Source: Paraspadella gotoi (Eukaryota; Chaetognatha). Taken from it: 64,000 bases of DNA. Location of the stretch: positions 27,830,353 through 27,894,352 of the forward strand of contig CM119264.1 in the NCBI GenBank assembly GCA_051294375.1. Reading direction: 5' to 3'. The notes below the pieces were generated by a model that was not told where the DNA came from, searched no databases, and saw nothing but the letters and a program-made list of their open reading frames with translations. Positions 34,479 to 46,735 of the stretch are shown in pieces (position 1 is the first letter of the stretch; each line of letters begins with the position of its first letter). The position numbers were made by a program, and so were the translations under genes.

Positions 34479-35162
34479 GACCTCCTCTAAAGACCAGTTG
34501 AAGGTCTTTTTCGAGAGGATAATCACGATTTATGTAGAACACGAATTAAATAATCTTTTCGTCAAATTATCTTCGCAAAAACCATTAGTCGAACCCATTT
34601 TCTTCGTCTGAGACGTCGGCCTTGATTCTGTCAGGGCAAAACTTTGATTCAGTCGTCGTGGCCTCTCATTCCGTCGTGTTGGCCTCACTTCTCGCATCAT
34701 GGCCTCTAATCCCCTAATCATGGCCTTTGTACTTCCGTCACGGTTTCTAATATTGTCACGTTGATCTTATTACTTTCTTCATCGCATCTAATCTTGTCAT
34801 ATTGGCTTGGTTCATTTTATCATTTTATCATTTTATCATTTCATCATGGCGTCATCATCCAGTCGTTTTGCCCTTCTGTTCGTCTTAAGGTCCTAGAAAA
34901 GACAAGGCGACAAGGCGACAAGGCATTGCAACTTCCTTGGCCCTAATCCGAATGTCCGTCATGACTCAGCGTAGTAAATTGGCCATCGCAACCTCGACTC
35001 AGCATTGCAATTCCACCATCAAAACCGCATTAGCGTCGTCCTTCCTATTCTCCGCACCGTAATCATGTCGTCACGTTCAAATCTCGGCACCGCAATCTCG
35101 CAATCGCGGAGCCAAGGACTCGGATATAAAAAAAAAATATATTCTTCCTCTTCCCGATCGGT

Positions 35163-35465
35163 CATCGGTCGGTCGGTCGGTCGGTCGGTCGGTCGGTCCG
35201 TGTCGGTCGGTCGGATCGGTCGGTGTCGGTGTCGGTCGTCGTCGGTGCGGTCGTCGGTCGGTCGGTCGGTGTCGGTCGCGGTCGGTCGGGTCGGTCGGAC
35301 TCGGCTCGGATCGTCGGTACGGCGTCGGTCTCGGCTCGGTCGGTCCGTCGCGGTCGGTCGGTCCGTCGGTCGCTCGGTCGGTCGCGGTCGGTCCGTCGGT
35401 CGGTCGGTCTGTCGGTCGGTCGGTTCGTTCGGTCGGTCGGCGTCGGTCGGTCGGTCGGTCGGTCG
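35163..35465. repeat. (TCGG)n tetranucleotide array
   Basis: About 300 bp of TCGG units with frequent 1-2 bp slips, TCCG and TCGGTG variants. It has an unusually high CpG density in an AT-rich region. Open frames read R/S/V/G. Confidence 0.9.
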
Positions 35466-35565
35466 CGTTGTTGCTGTTATGATGCTATTGTCGATTTTTT
35501 TTCCTTTTCGTTCGCGTCGTCGTCGTTATGATATTTTTTTCTTTTTTGTTGTTGATATTCTTTTC

Positions 35566-35566
<1 letters not shown>

Positions 35567-35664
<98 letters not shown>
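35567..35664. repeat. (ATT)n microsatellite
   Basis: About 32 perfect ATT units. Confidence 0.95.
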
Positions 35665-35967
35665 TTCTTCGTCATTGTAATTTTTTCCGTGATCTCTTTC
35701 AAAGTAAGTTTTTTAAAAATCTCGTCGTCTAATTTTTACATCATTGTCGTCCTTTTCATCGTCGCTTTCGTCGTCAGTGTGATTCACTCCATACACGTCA
35801 TTGTGATAGATTTTGGCGTCATAATAGTAATCTTTCTGTATGTATTTATTAATTAGTTATCATTAGTTATCAATTATTTATTTAATACCCATTAAAATTT
35901 CCTTTCTTTTCAAATCTCTTGGTGTAACTCAGTCGTAGTAACTCATGGACAGAGTCTTCCTTTTCCC

Positions 35968-36030
35968 TGTCGTCGTCGTCGTCGTCGTCGTCGTTGCCAT
36001 CGTCGTCGTCGTCGTCATCCTCGTCCTCTG
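35968..36030. repeat. (GTC)n microsatellite
   Basis: CGTCGTCGT runs with short interruptions. Confidence 0.85.
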
Positions 36031-36184
36031 CTTCGTCGTCGTTTGTAATTTCCCTTTCACTTCATATTCGCTTTCCGGTCTGGAGACGCCGTTGTGCATC
36101 TTGATGAGATTCACGGTGAGGAATTTGTGAAGAATCGTCGCCATCGCTTCGCCTCTCGCTAACGTCATTACATCCGGGGAGTTG

Positions 36185-36262
36185 ATGGAGGAGTGATCAC
36201 CTATTTTTAGTCAGGGATGGAGGAGTGATCACCTTTTTTTAGTCAGGGATGGAGGAGTGATC
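36185..36262. repeat. 33-bp tandem repeat
   Basis: GATGGAGGAGTGATCA recurs three times, the first two followed by CCTTTTTTTAGTCAGG-like text. Confidence 0.85.
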
Positions 36263-36794
36263 ATTTTTGCCAAGGAAAGGAGGGAGGGTGAGTCAAGAAA
36301 GAACGAATGGATCAGGAAGGAGTGAGACTTTTTAATAGAGCGATTTCACAAGAGCGAGTCGGGCGACATCTTGTGAGGCTGATCTTATTTCTTTGTTGAT
36401 GCGAAAATGTTATTTTTGTTGTTGTTGTTGTTGTTTTTGTGGAGGAAGTTTTAAATAAAAAAAAGAAAATATCTTCGTGTGAGAAACTCGTGATTACCAG
36501 GTAAACGAGTTTTCACAACTTTATGGGAAATGGTGACGAGGATATCCTCATTTTCGTTTATTTCGTTGCGATCGAGAGAGAACGACGATGGCAAAGATGA
36601 CAACAACGCCGACAGCGACGATGAAAACGACAAAAACCATTGATGACAACGAGGATTGAAAAGGCCGACAATGACGACCACATAAACAACCAAGTTACCG
36701 AGTAAGTCTTGGCAAACGACTATGATGTGCATGATAACTAAATTCATCAGATGATTACATTTTGACATCAGCGAGGCTGGCATTAACTACGGCA

Positions 36795-36853
36795 ACAACG
36801 ACGACGACGACGACGACGACGACAACAACGACGACGACGACAACGACGACGAT
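36795..36853. repeat. (ACG)n microsatellite
   Basis: ACGACGACG with a few ACA units. Confidence 0.9.
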
Positions 36854-37010
36854 GCCAGGTCTCCCTCGTCGCTCAACGATTCAAGCGGAAACGAGTTTTC
36901 GCTTTCGTCTTCCAATTAAAATCGAAAAATCATCTCCGCCTTTTTATTAAGTTGTTTATGTCTCTCCTTCATGAGTCGGAGGATTAGAAGGGGGAATATT
37001 CCGCAACTAG

Positions 37011-37044
<34 letters not shown>

Positions 37045-37429
37045 GTCATCGGTCCTAGATCGGTTAGAAGAAGGTCTCTAAAATTACCCTCATTCTCTTA
37101 ATCTCATCTCCATTACTTTATTTTTGTTTTTTAAAATCTTAATATTCTTAAATTTAAAGTTAATATATAATTATATCCCCTTACGGTTAACCCGGGCTTA
37201 TAAAAATGTTAGGTTTTAACCGGTTAAGCGAATTTTCCTCCAGCTCGTTATCCGCCCAGACATCCGTCTCTTGTCCTCTCTCTCTCAAATCTTCTCTCTC
37301 TCTCTTCTCATCTCTTCCGTCTCATACTCTCTCTCGATCTCTCATCTATTTCTTCATCCGTCCTCTCTGTTTTCCTCACAATTTCCACCTGTCGTCATCA
37401 ACGCCTCCTCGCTTTTCTCTGGATGCAAA

Positions 37430-37905
37430 ATCGCCATCTCTCAGGGGCGGTGCACTTTGTCAGCGGTGGTTCCATCTGTCAGCTTAGATGATATTTGTCA
37501 GTGTAGTCGCTATATGTCAGCTCAGCAATGGCACCATCTCTCAGCGTGCATGTCGTCTGTCATCATTGGCGCTGTCAGCGTCGGCGTCATCTGTCAGCTT
37601 AGACGACAGATGTAGTCGCCATCATTGGCACCTTCTGTCAGCGTCAACGCCATCTGTCAGCGTCAACGCCATCTCTCAGTGTTCATCCCTTTGTCGGATG
37701 CAACGCCATCTGTCAGCTTTGGTGCCTCTGTCAGCTTAGATGATATTTTTGAGTGTAGACGCCATCTGCCAGCGTCGACGCCATCTTTCATCGTCGTCAA
37801 CATGTCTCATCGTTGACACTGGTGCCATTCGTCAGCCATCTGTCAGCATTGGTGCCATCTGCCAGCCTCGACGCCATCTTTCAACGACGGCGCCAAGCTT
37901 GATGC
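37430..37905. repeat. Minisatellite of about 20 bp (GCCATCTGTCAGCGTC)
   Basis: At least fifteen variants of CGCCATCTGTCAGCGTCAAC follow one another, e.g. at 37628-37680 and 37755-37880. Frames stay open only because the unit lacks frequent stops. Confidence 0.8.
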
Positions 37906-38799
37906 GCAAACGCCGTCTAACGATTACGACTAGTCATACCTGGACTGAGCGCCATGGCGCGCCAGGGCCTGATGGTCAACAGTTGCGGTGCACAAGAACT
38001 GTTTCATAATTGAATTTCCGCTCGGCGTTATTGAGATTTTATCAACTATTAATTTCCATGTCACTGTTTTTGTCACAAAATGTGTCAGTGAAATGAATTA
38101 ACGCGTTAAATAATGTATTAAACGGATTTTATTTTTGACAAAAAAAAACTATAATAAATGTTGGACAAAATTGTCAAAATGTGTGGGAGATTCTGGAGAA
38201 TGATTGTGTCATTTCATCAAATGTCTTAATCCTTACCTTTTCACAAAACTCACCTTCCTCACCTCCCACACCTCACTCTCATCTCGAAAGCCTCGTCGTC
38301 TCAATCATCTCTTCTCTTCCGAATTCACGTGAGACTCACACGCGGAACTGATTGACTCACGAGTTCCTTTGGGATCGAGAGAAGAAGAAGTAAAAAATGG
38401 AAACGAAGGAAAAGAAAGAAAGAAAAAAGAAAGAAATGCAAAAAGAAGATAAACAAAGAAATAAAGAAAGATGGAAACTAAAGCATCGACTAGAATCTGA
38501 AAAAAGTCAAAAAAGACAAAACTGAAGACTTTAAAAGCCGGAACTCTAACTTTATAAAGAGGAGAGCTACATAACAATTATTTTCTCTATATTTAACGGG
38601 CGGGAAAAACATTTTTTTTAATTAAGCGGCGCTATGAAACATTTTTTTGTATTCCAGACTAAGCTTGGTTCACAATAACCTATTTTTAAAACTGATAACC
38701 TATAATATAATTCTTTCTCCTTTTAAAACTTTGCTGAATCTCACAATAATTTTCTCCAGTCCATCTATCGATTGAATCCGTCAACCAAAATCATTTCAA

Positions 38800-39425
38800 C
38801 CTCACATTTCACCAGCTTCTATTCTAGTCTCCTTTTCCTTTTTGACCCAAATTCCCAAACTCGCGAATAAATCCTCAGCCCCAATCTAACTCCTTTACCC
38901 CAATTTCGTCCATCTCGCCCCCACCCTATATTGGCCCACTCCCTTTCAAAATATCCTTGATCCTAATCCATCCTTGAGTCCTTGACACAATCAAATCACC
39001 CTTTACTTTTGCCACAAACTTTGTCCCCGCGGTCAAATCCTTCCCCACCGAGCCGACCTAACCTAAATCCATCCCCTAACCATCAAATCCATCCCCTAAC
39101 CACCAAATCCAACCCCTTTACCACCAAAGTCATTTTCCATTAACCAAATCTATTTCTTTTCCCACTAAATCCATCCCTCTTATCACCAAATCTATTCCCC
39201 TCATCATCAAATCCAACCCCCTTATTACCAAATCCATCCCTTCTACCACCGAATCCATCCCCCTTACCCCCATATCCATCTCTTCACCACCAAATCTATC
39301 CCCCTTAACACTAAATCCACCCCCTTACTACCAAATCCATCAACTTAATACCAAATCCATCCCCCTCATCACCAAATCCATCTCCTTATCACAAAATCCC
39401 TCCCCCTTATCACCAAATCCCCTCC
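38800..39425. repeat. CCAAATCCATCCCC minisatellite
   Basis: Roughly 20-bp units of ACCACCAAATCCATCCCC type, densest from 39060 to 39420. Confidence 0.8.
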
Positions 39426-39442
39426 AAATCCTTCTCTCCCAG

Positions 39443-39545
39443 CGACCCCATCTATCGCCACGAGGCGGCGCTGCGATCGACATTCGTCTTTCGACCTCAA
39501 AATCCATCATCGAGGATTTTGTTTGGCGTCGAAACCCGAGAGCGA
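39443..39545 (+). CDS. Possible exon beside a tandem repeat
   Basis: An acceptor (CTTCTCTCCCAG) is followed by DPIYRHEAALRSTFVFRPQN and then PSSRILFGVETRERD, a varied, non-repetitive stretch. It then passes into the CTCAGACC repeat, which is open in all frames. No donor or homology is evident. Confidence 0.25.
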
Positions 39546-39660
39546 GACCCTCAGACCCTCAGACGGTCAGACCTCCAGATCCTCAGACCCTCAGACCCAC
39601 AGACTCTCAGACCCTCAGACCCTCAGATCCTCAGACTCTCAGACCCTCAAACTCTCAGTC
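39545..39660. repeat. CTCAGACC tandem repeat
   Basis: Nine-base ACCCTCAG-type units, about twelve copies with TC/CC variation. Confidence 0.85.
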
Positions 39661-39732
39661 CCTTGGCCGCTCGCCTTTTTTGGCCCGATTGCAATGAATC
39701 GCTATTTGCCCCACAATCCAGTGGAAATCCTG

Positions 39733-39831
<99 letters not shown>
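39733..39831. repeat. (ATT)n microsatellite
   Basis: About 32 perfect units. Confidence 0.95.
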
Positions 39832-39978
39832 AATAAGGAAAGAAAATAAAATCGCTAACCGTTCTTTAAAAATTTTAATTATGGATTCTAAACTTTTTTG
39901 CTCCTCTTGTTCAAACGCCGGACTCTAAACTTTATTTTATTTGTTTATTTTACAAATGCAAACGAAAGTATTATTCTC

Positions 39979-39979
39979 T

Positions 39980-40032
<53 letters not shown>
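39979..40032. repeat. (CT)n microsatellite
   Basis: CT run within AT-rich DNA. No gene in 39840-40280. Confidence 0.9.
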
Positions 40033-40034
<2 letters not shown>

Positions 40035-40282
40035 GTTTTCATACCATTCTCTTGTACATACTTATAAACGTTTTTTTCCTAAAACCTAACCATTTCTCTT
40101 GTAGTTTTTTCTCCCGTATTGTTTACTGTGATAATTTTTGTTATTGTTTATATTTGTATGCATTTGTATCATTAACTTCATATGAACCTCATTGATCTTC
40201 TTTTACCCCGACTTTTTCCTTTTTTGGAACTCATTTCTTGCAATCGAAACTAATTGACGTATATCGTTACCTCGACTCTCCT

Positions 40283-40394
40283 ATGATGATGACTTAACCC
40301 ATCGTAATAAAATAGCACCCACTTTATGACATTGAGTTATGATGATGACTTAACCCATCGTAATAAAATAGCACCCACTTTATGACATTGAGTT
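40283..40394. repeat. Perfect 56-bp tandem duplication
   Basis: The unit starting ATGATGATGACTTAACCC and ending GACATTGAGTT occurs twice head to tail without a single difference, unlike the noisy repeats elsewhere. Confidence 0.95.
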
Positions 40395-40789
40395 ATGAAT
40401 CATTACGTCTGATCTCTGACTGATCGTCGGCCGCATTCGGTCATCATTGCTCGCTCTCTATCTGATCAGCCCGCTCGTTCTTCTCTTCACCCCTTTGCGA
40501 TCCCACCCCCAACCCTACCCCCCTTTTACCTTCCCAAAACTCACCTCTGCCTTACCCACATTTTCTATTTCACTTCATCTCCGCCTTCATCTTCGTGTCT
40601 ACATTGATTAAAATAGTCAAGATAGTTCATCCGTTAACTTAACTTAAACCCATTATTCCGTTAACTAGATCACCCTTTAACCAGTTAACCCGTTAACCCA
40701 TTAACTTCACGACAATGTCGCGGACGCGATGGCAAACGTTGTCAGGGTGAAGATGAATCACGTGTGGCTAAATAATCCGATCCACGGGT

Positions 40790-40909
<120 letters not shown>

Positions 40910-41393
40910 GAAGGTTCACTTTCCTCTCTGTCTCTGTCTTTCTCCTTTTCTATATTCTAATCATGTCGTCTTCTCGCGACCTAAAACGTTGACAAATGAT
41001 GAATGCAAAAGTCGTACTCCGCCCCCGGACGCCAGGGGATGTTCCGCCTCGTCCCGGAACCCACTCTTCTCTCAGCTGCAAACCCTACCTTGGCCGCAGC
41101 CACGTTTTTTATTTGGTTCAAATTGTTAGCCTCGCTGTTTTCTTCTGTCAACCTGTTAGTCTCCTTTTTTGACAATTGTCGTTTTCTTCAAAATTACTTT
41201 TAAAAAAAGATTTCTTTTTTTTCTATTTGCTAAAAGACAAATCAATCGAACTGAACAATACCTTACAGTGTTACACTTACCTTTCAGCCAATACTGTCTT
41301 TCTTCTCAGATTGACACCTGCCGAAAACCGTTTCCTTTCGACGTCAACTTTTGACGCGGGCGTTGAACCTTTTTTTAGTCGGTTCTGCTTACA

Positions 41394-41462
41394 GCGTCCG
41401 TCCGTCCGTCCGTCTGTGCGTCCGACCGTCCGTCCATCTGTCTGTCTGTCTGTCCGTCTGTT
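41394..41462. repeat. (CCGT)n/(CTGT)n microsatellite
   Basis: Tetranucleotide run that shifts from CCGT to CTGT units. Confidence 0.9.
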
Positions 41463-41715
41463 CCACCTTAGCAAAAAACACCAATTACTCGTGATTTTAT
41501 GGATGGATTGGAATGAAATTTTGTTAGTGGGTAGGAAAGTGTGTGATTGAGCAGAAAATCAAGTTTCGATGGAATCGTCCAAGTGGAAATGAGTTAAAAT
41601 GAAAAAAAGAACAATCTATTACACTATTTGATTATGCTTCTTTTATTTTTATATTAAATGTAAATTCAAGCTGCATTAATTGATTATTAATAAATAAGTA
41701 ACTAATTAATTATTT

Positions 41716-41936
41716 GTAGTCGGACATTGCCTATAAGCATGTCTATTTCAGTTGTGACCCGGTGGCTCATTGAGTAAAGCCATCAGCTCATGACCACTAG
41801 GTACCGGGTTCAATCCCAACCCGGTACCTACCCTGCGGGAAGAGTGAGGACGGCCGCCTTGGGGGCGTGGCAAACCCTTAAGCCTGGTTCCAACCCCAGG
41901 ACCCGTTCCATGTCTGCCCACTTAGCGCCTTATCCA
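41716..41936 (+). mobile_element. tRNA-derived SINE, copy 2
   Basis: The best-preserved copy. It has a head GTAGTCGGACATTGCC, then CAGTTGTGACCCGGTGGCTC (box A region), GGGTTCAATCCC (box B), GAGTGAGGACGGCCG, CTGGTTCCAACCCCAGGACC and a tail ending GCGCCTTATCC. An (ATTA)n-like run follows at 41943-41999. The same blocks in the same order occur in copy 3 at 58207-58434 on the other strand. Confidence 0.75.
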
Positions 41937-41942
41937 CATATT

Positions 41943-41999
41943 AATTATTTGTAATTAATTAATTAATTAATTAATAAATTAATTAAATAATTAATTAAT
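41943..41999. repeat. (TTAA/ATTA)n tract
   Basis: Simple AT repeat immediately after the SINE tail. Confidence 0.8.
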
Positions 42000-42409
42000 T
42001 ATCTGATCAGCTGCTAACCGCTAAGGATCGTGGGCAGATCCGGCATTGTTTGCTCAAACTTGTTTTCTTTGTATGTTAACTGGATTGACATCGGATGTCA
42101 ACTCGTGACGACCAAGGGCAACGAAGGGCGAGGGACGGCGTCGTATCTGACCTCATTGCTTCGCTAACTCTTTCCAGTAGAGGCGAGTTTGCATAAGTTT
42201 AAAACTCCCGGGACCGTTAGTGGATTTTGTAGTATATAAATTAGTTTTCCCAAGGTAAATAATTAATAGTCAATTCGTGACCGAGGCAAATAATATAAAA
42301 TTATACATAATACCATCAGCGAAGCAGAATTCAATGCTGACTGCACATGGCGGGAGAACTGACTCAGAAAACCAAAGGGGCGGCGGAGAAGGGATGGTGA
42401 AAGAAAGAG

Positions 42410-42412
<3 letters not shown>

Positions 42413-42453
<41 letters not shown>
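42413..42453. repeat. (GA)n microsatellite
   Basis: GA run in an otherwise unremarkable stretch (42000-42850) with no gene supported. Confidence 0.9.
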
Positions 42454-42456
<3 letters not shown>

Positions 42457-42849
42457 TCTGCAGAAATGACGGAAGGACGAACGTGAAAGTTTGAAAAATG
42501 AGCGGATCATTCTCAAACTCTTACCGATGGAGGTCGCGAGTGGTTGGGGACGAGGGAGGGTGATTGAAGGTGGCGTTGGGATGTTTGGTAGAAAGTGTCA
42601 GTGTGAACACTGTGAACTGTCAAGTTAATGCATTAATTGTGAAAATGGTATAAAATGACGGTTATGGCAATCGGCTGAGAAACGGTGATAATTGTGAATC
42701 TTTGAGGTTGAATTATTTTGCGGGTGATTTGATAGTTTGATCTTTGACATTTATAGTCGTAAGTTCTGGGTGAATTTTGAAACAAAAGTATGTTAAGGAC
42801 AAAAAATATTGATGGGGCTAATTAAAAATTGAAATTCTAGAATAAGTGA

Positions 42850-42852
<3 letters not shown>

Positions 42853-42902
<50 letters not shown>

Positions 42903-43340
42903 AAGAAATGAGGTGGAAAAAAAAGGAGATTGATGAGTGGATAAATATGCGGAGGAGAAAATCTGAGATATTAGAGATTAGAGCGAAGATGAGAAAAGAG
43001 AGAGAGAGAGAAAAATTGGAAGAGAGATAAAATGAAAGAATTAAAATGGAAATTAGGTTAAATGAAGAAATTAAAATGAAAATTAGATAAAATGAAGCAA
43101 TTAAAATAGAAAATAAATGAAATTAAGAAATAAAAATTAAAATGAGGTGAAATGAAGAAATTATAGTGAAAAATAGATGAAATTAAAACATAATGAAAGA
43201 TACAGAAATGAAATTTCATTTAATAGAAATTAAATGAATGAAAAAAGTTGGAAGTAATGAAAAGATTAAAATAAAATTGAATAAGATGAAGAAGTTACTA
43301 CGGAATTAGGTAAAGAAGTTACAATAGTTACAACAGAAAT
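42853..43340. repeat. (GA)n and a degenerate AAATTAAAATGAAAATTAG repeat
   Basis: A GA tract at 42853-42906 is followed from 43020 to 43340 by imperfect units of about 36 bp, rich in GAAATTAAAATGA. Confidence 0.7.
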
Positions 43341-43435
43341 TAGACTAAAGTAAAACGAAAAAAAAATTTATTGATAAAAAGGGGAGATGAAATAAATACT
43401 TGATTAATGAAAACAATATGAAAGAAAAGAGAAAG

Positions 43436-43441
43436 AGAGAT

Positions 43442-43525
<84 letters not shown>

Positions 43526-43890
43526 AAGTGAGAGGAGAGTGCAGGTACACGAACGGCAAGGTTAAAATGCAACAAAGGAGCCGGAAAGGGAACGAAGAAG
43601 AAAGAAAAACGGAGAGAATGAAGAGAAAGAAAATGGTTTGGCTGTTATGAATACAAAAGGATTATAGAGGCAGTAAGGCGGAAGATTGTGAAGGTCAACG
43701 GTTGATTAAAGAGGGAGAGAGAGAGAGAGAGAAGAGTGAGAGAGAAGAGAGAGAGAGAGAGAGAAGAGAGATGGAAAGGGGGCAAAAGTATAGAGAGTAT
43801 AGATGAGAGATGAGAGAGTAAAGTTAAGAAGAGAGAGAGTAGAAATAAAGAGAGAGACAGAGGACAGAGAGAAACAAGAGAGAAAGAAAG
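43436..43890. repeat. (GA)n-rich stretch
   Basis: GA runs at 43436-43535 and 43712-43775, and AGAGAG-rich DNA to 43890, running into the duplicated 4.7-kb block. Confidence 0.85.
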
Positions 43891-44439
43891 AGAGATGCTT
43901 ACAAAACTACTTAAAAACACTGTCGGCTCAGGCTCTGAAATAACGTTTACTTATCCTTCACCTTTTTCCCCATTACCTCCTCCGACGGATTCCATAATAT
44001 TAAACCGTTATCCGTTAAAGAAAAATATATTATAGATCATCGATTCTTGTAAAGTTGGTTAAAGATTAATAATGAAAGCGCATTATAGCGCCCGTTCCGG
44101 GTTGGGGGGGGGGTGGCCCCCGGCCCACCGTTTTGTCGGGAAGACAGATGTAAATACACCACACTTTGCAAAGCCGGTAAACAGACGTAGGAGGATAAAT
44201 GATGGTTGGAAATCGTCACGGCCGCCTCCCCCCGGGGATGGGGGGAGTAAGGGAAAAAGGGAAGTGGGGACGCGGTGGGTAGGCGTGGGTCGGGCTGGGT
44301 AGGGCCAGTGTGGGGGGGAACAGATCGAGTCGCAAATGATGAGAGTAGAAAGACTCCAAACAAAGGATGACCTCGTTGGGGTGGGAGGGGTCGAGGGGGG
44401 GGAGGAAGATTTACGAGATGAGAAGGAAAAAAAAATGGG

Positions 44440-44850
44440 AATTGGAATCTTGGAGGAAAGAAAGGAAAGGAAAGGAGAAGGAATAGAAAAGGAAAGGAAT
44501 GGAATGAAAGAAGAAAGGAATAGGAGAAAAGAAAAGAAAGGAGAGGAGCGGGAAAGGATAGGAAAGAAAAGGATAAAAAGGAAAGAAAAAGAAAGGAAAA
44601 GGAAGAGGAATATGAAAGGAAAGAATAGGAAGGAAAGGAAGAGGAAAGGAAAGAAAGGAAAGGAAATCAAGAGGAAAGTCAAAAGAAGAAAGAGGAGAAG
44701 AAAGAAAAGAAATGAGAGAGGAGAGGGGAAGGAAGGAAAGATAAAAGAAAGGGAAAGATGTAATAAAACTAAAAGAAAAAAAATAGGTAATAAGAAGAAA
44801 AAAAAGAAAAGAATAAGAAAAGAAGAGAAAAAGAGAAGAAATTAGGGAGC
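44440..44850. repeat. Purine-only GGAAAG tract
   Basis: About 400 bp of (GGAAA)n/(GAAAG)n-like DNA with almost no pyrimidines on the + strand. The homologous tract is 49561-49980. Open frames on both strands are low complexity. Confidence 0.85.
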
Positions 44851-45036
44851 TAAAGAGGGGCGAGTGGGCATAAATTAAGGAAACTCGGTGTGTTGTTTTT
44901 ATCTCTGACGACAGTCTCTTTAAAAAGAGTGACAAATCCTTCAAAGAAGACTCGTCCACCGAGAGGTACAGTGAGGAAAAGCAAGAAGAGATATACGAGA
45001 GAAGGAGAAAAATAGAGAGAGAAGAGAGAGAGAGAG

Positions 45037-45068
<32 letters not shown>

Positions 45069-46557
45069 GCAAACATTTGGCGAGATTCACTAATCGGTCT
45101 TACGCGCTTTAAACTGTTTCGGCATCACAGGGAAAGAACTGTGGAACATTTCTTTCTCATTCTCAAATCACGCCGATATAAAAGTCCCTCTCCCCGCCGA
45201 ACTTACTTCTTGTAGTCTTCACAAAATGATCACTTACTTCTTCGCTCAACTATTCACCGCACGATTTTAAAACATTTTTTTTACTCTGACTCTCTTTGCC
45301 TGTTTTATTTGGCGTTATCGATATTGTCTAATTAATTGGCATTCCTAATCAACCATTATTATTCTCCTGCCTTGACGAATCACACTTTCACTGAAACTTC
45401 ACTTTCTACTTTTACTCACCTCTCATATTCACTCTTTTAACGCACCTTCTCCATTAAACTTTTCATTCACCCTTCACATTCACAATTTCACACACCTCTT
45501 TCCTCCCTCACATCCATTGAGTCCTTTTCAATCGCTTTTTTCTCTGGAGAAAAAAATATTTGTTACTCGATCCGCTGTTTTTTTTTTCTCCGATTCACTT
45601 CTCCATCTCCTTCTTGTCTCTTCATTCTCCTTCTTTCTTCCATTCTCCTCTTTTTCTTTCATGGCTACTGTATCTTCAAATTTATATTTTGAGTATTTTT
45701 TACCTCCTTTATGTTTGGTCCATGGTACTTCTCTTTTCACTTTCCTTATTTAGCCATTTTCCATTCTCCCTACTTGCATCATTTACGCATTTCCGTTCCC
45801 TACACTCGCATATTTAAGCTCCTATTTTCACTTAATATCGTCTATATTTTTCTATACAGTTTTTTTTATTCTTGCCATTTTTTTTATTTTTATATTATTT
45901 TATTATTTTCTTTATAAATTTTCTTTTTCCTTTCTCACTTTCTTTCTGACTTTTATAACAAGGCAACGAAAAAATCGGGATTTATCGCGAGTCCTCTCAT
46001 CTCTCTCTCTCTCACACTCTCTCTCCTCAAATACGCGGTGACTCCTCCCTCTGAACAACCGAAATGTATCGGGAAAGAAAATAAATGATATCAAATGAAG
46101 AAATGCCAATTGAGCCGAAACGTGTCGATGACCGGCATCTGACGCCAATCTAGAGTCATTCAATTTGTCGTAAATCTCTCATGAAAGGTCAAAAAACACC
46201 GAAAGGAAGGATATGCGATGTATAAAGGTTTTTCCTTACAAGTCGAATTCTTAATCTACCCATTATAACGTATCAGCAAGATTCTTTAAAAATTAACAAA
46301 AGAAAAGCGATTTATCGAATCCACGTGAGGTTTTATTGGAAATAAATTTTTGGGTGAGAAAAAAAAAAATAACGGGAAATTTCTGCTAAGCGGGAGGATT
46401 TCGCCATGAGTGATGAAAACGTTTCATAGTAAATGAGGCCTGGATAATTGTTAGCCAGCTATTATAAATTAAATGTAGTTTTATTTTTTAAAAAAAATTT
46501 CAAAACAATCCTGTCAGAATTATACATATGCAGTATAGTCAATAAGTGGATAGTAAT

Positions 46558-46735
46558 AGTATGAAATTGTAGCATACAATATAAAATTATCCATTCATTT
46601 AATGAATAAGTCCTATCTTGTCCCTGATATTGGACAGCTTTGGTTGGTTTAAGGCCTTCCATCACTCTTACAAGATAATGACAATAGCAAGCTTTCAATC
46701 AGAACCTCTCACAGTCGCGTTTATTCACTCCAGAG
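46558..46735 (+). repeat. Dispersed repeat (CCATTCATTTAATGAATAAG family)
   Basis: ATTATCCATTCATTTAATGA, TATCTTGTCCCTGATATTGG, GGTTTAAGGCCTTCC and CTTACAAGATAATGACA follow the same order as at 59546-59700 and 60289-60430. This copy lies inside the duplicated block. Confidence 0.75.

Noticed and set aside
35005-35856. 283-codon frame with Ser/Val/Gly/Arg and a poly-Ile run
   Set aside because: Composed of (TCGG)n followed by (ATT)n; no sequence outside repeats supports coding.
37430-37905. CRISPR array or regulatory operator cluster
   Set aside because: Units of about 20 bp are adjacent and variable without spacer structure, in a eukaryotic context; an ordinary minisatellite.
41730-41815. Functional tRNA gene
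   Set aside because: Box A- and box B-like sequences are present, but the body does not fold as a cloverleaf and the same sequence is repeated as a SINE with a longer 3' body.
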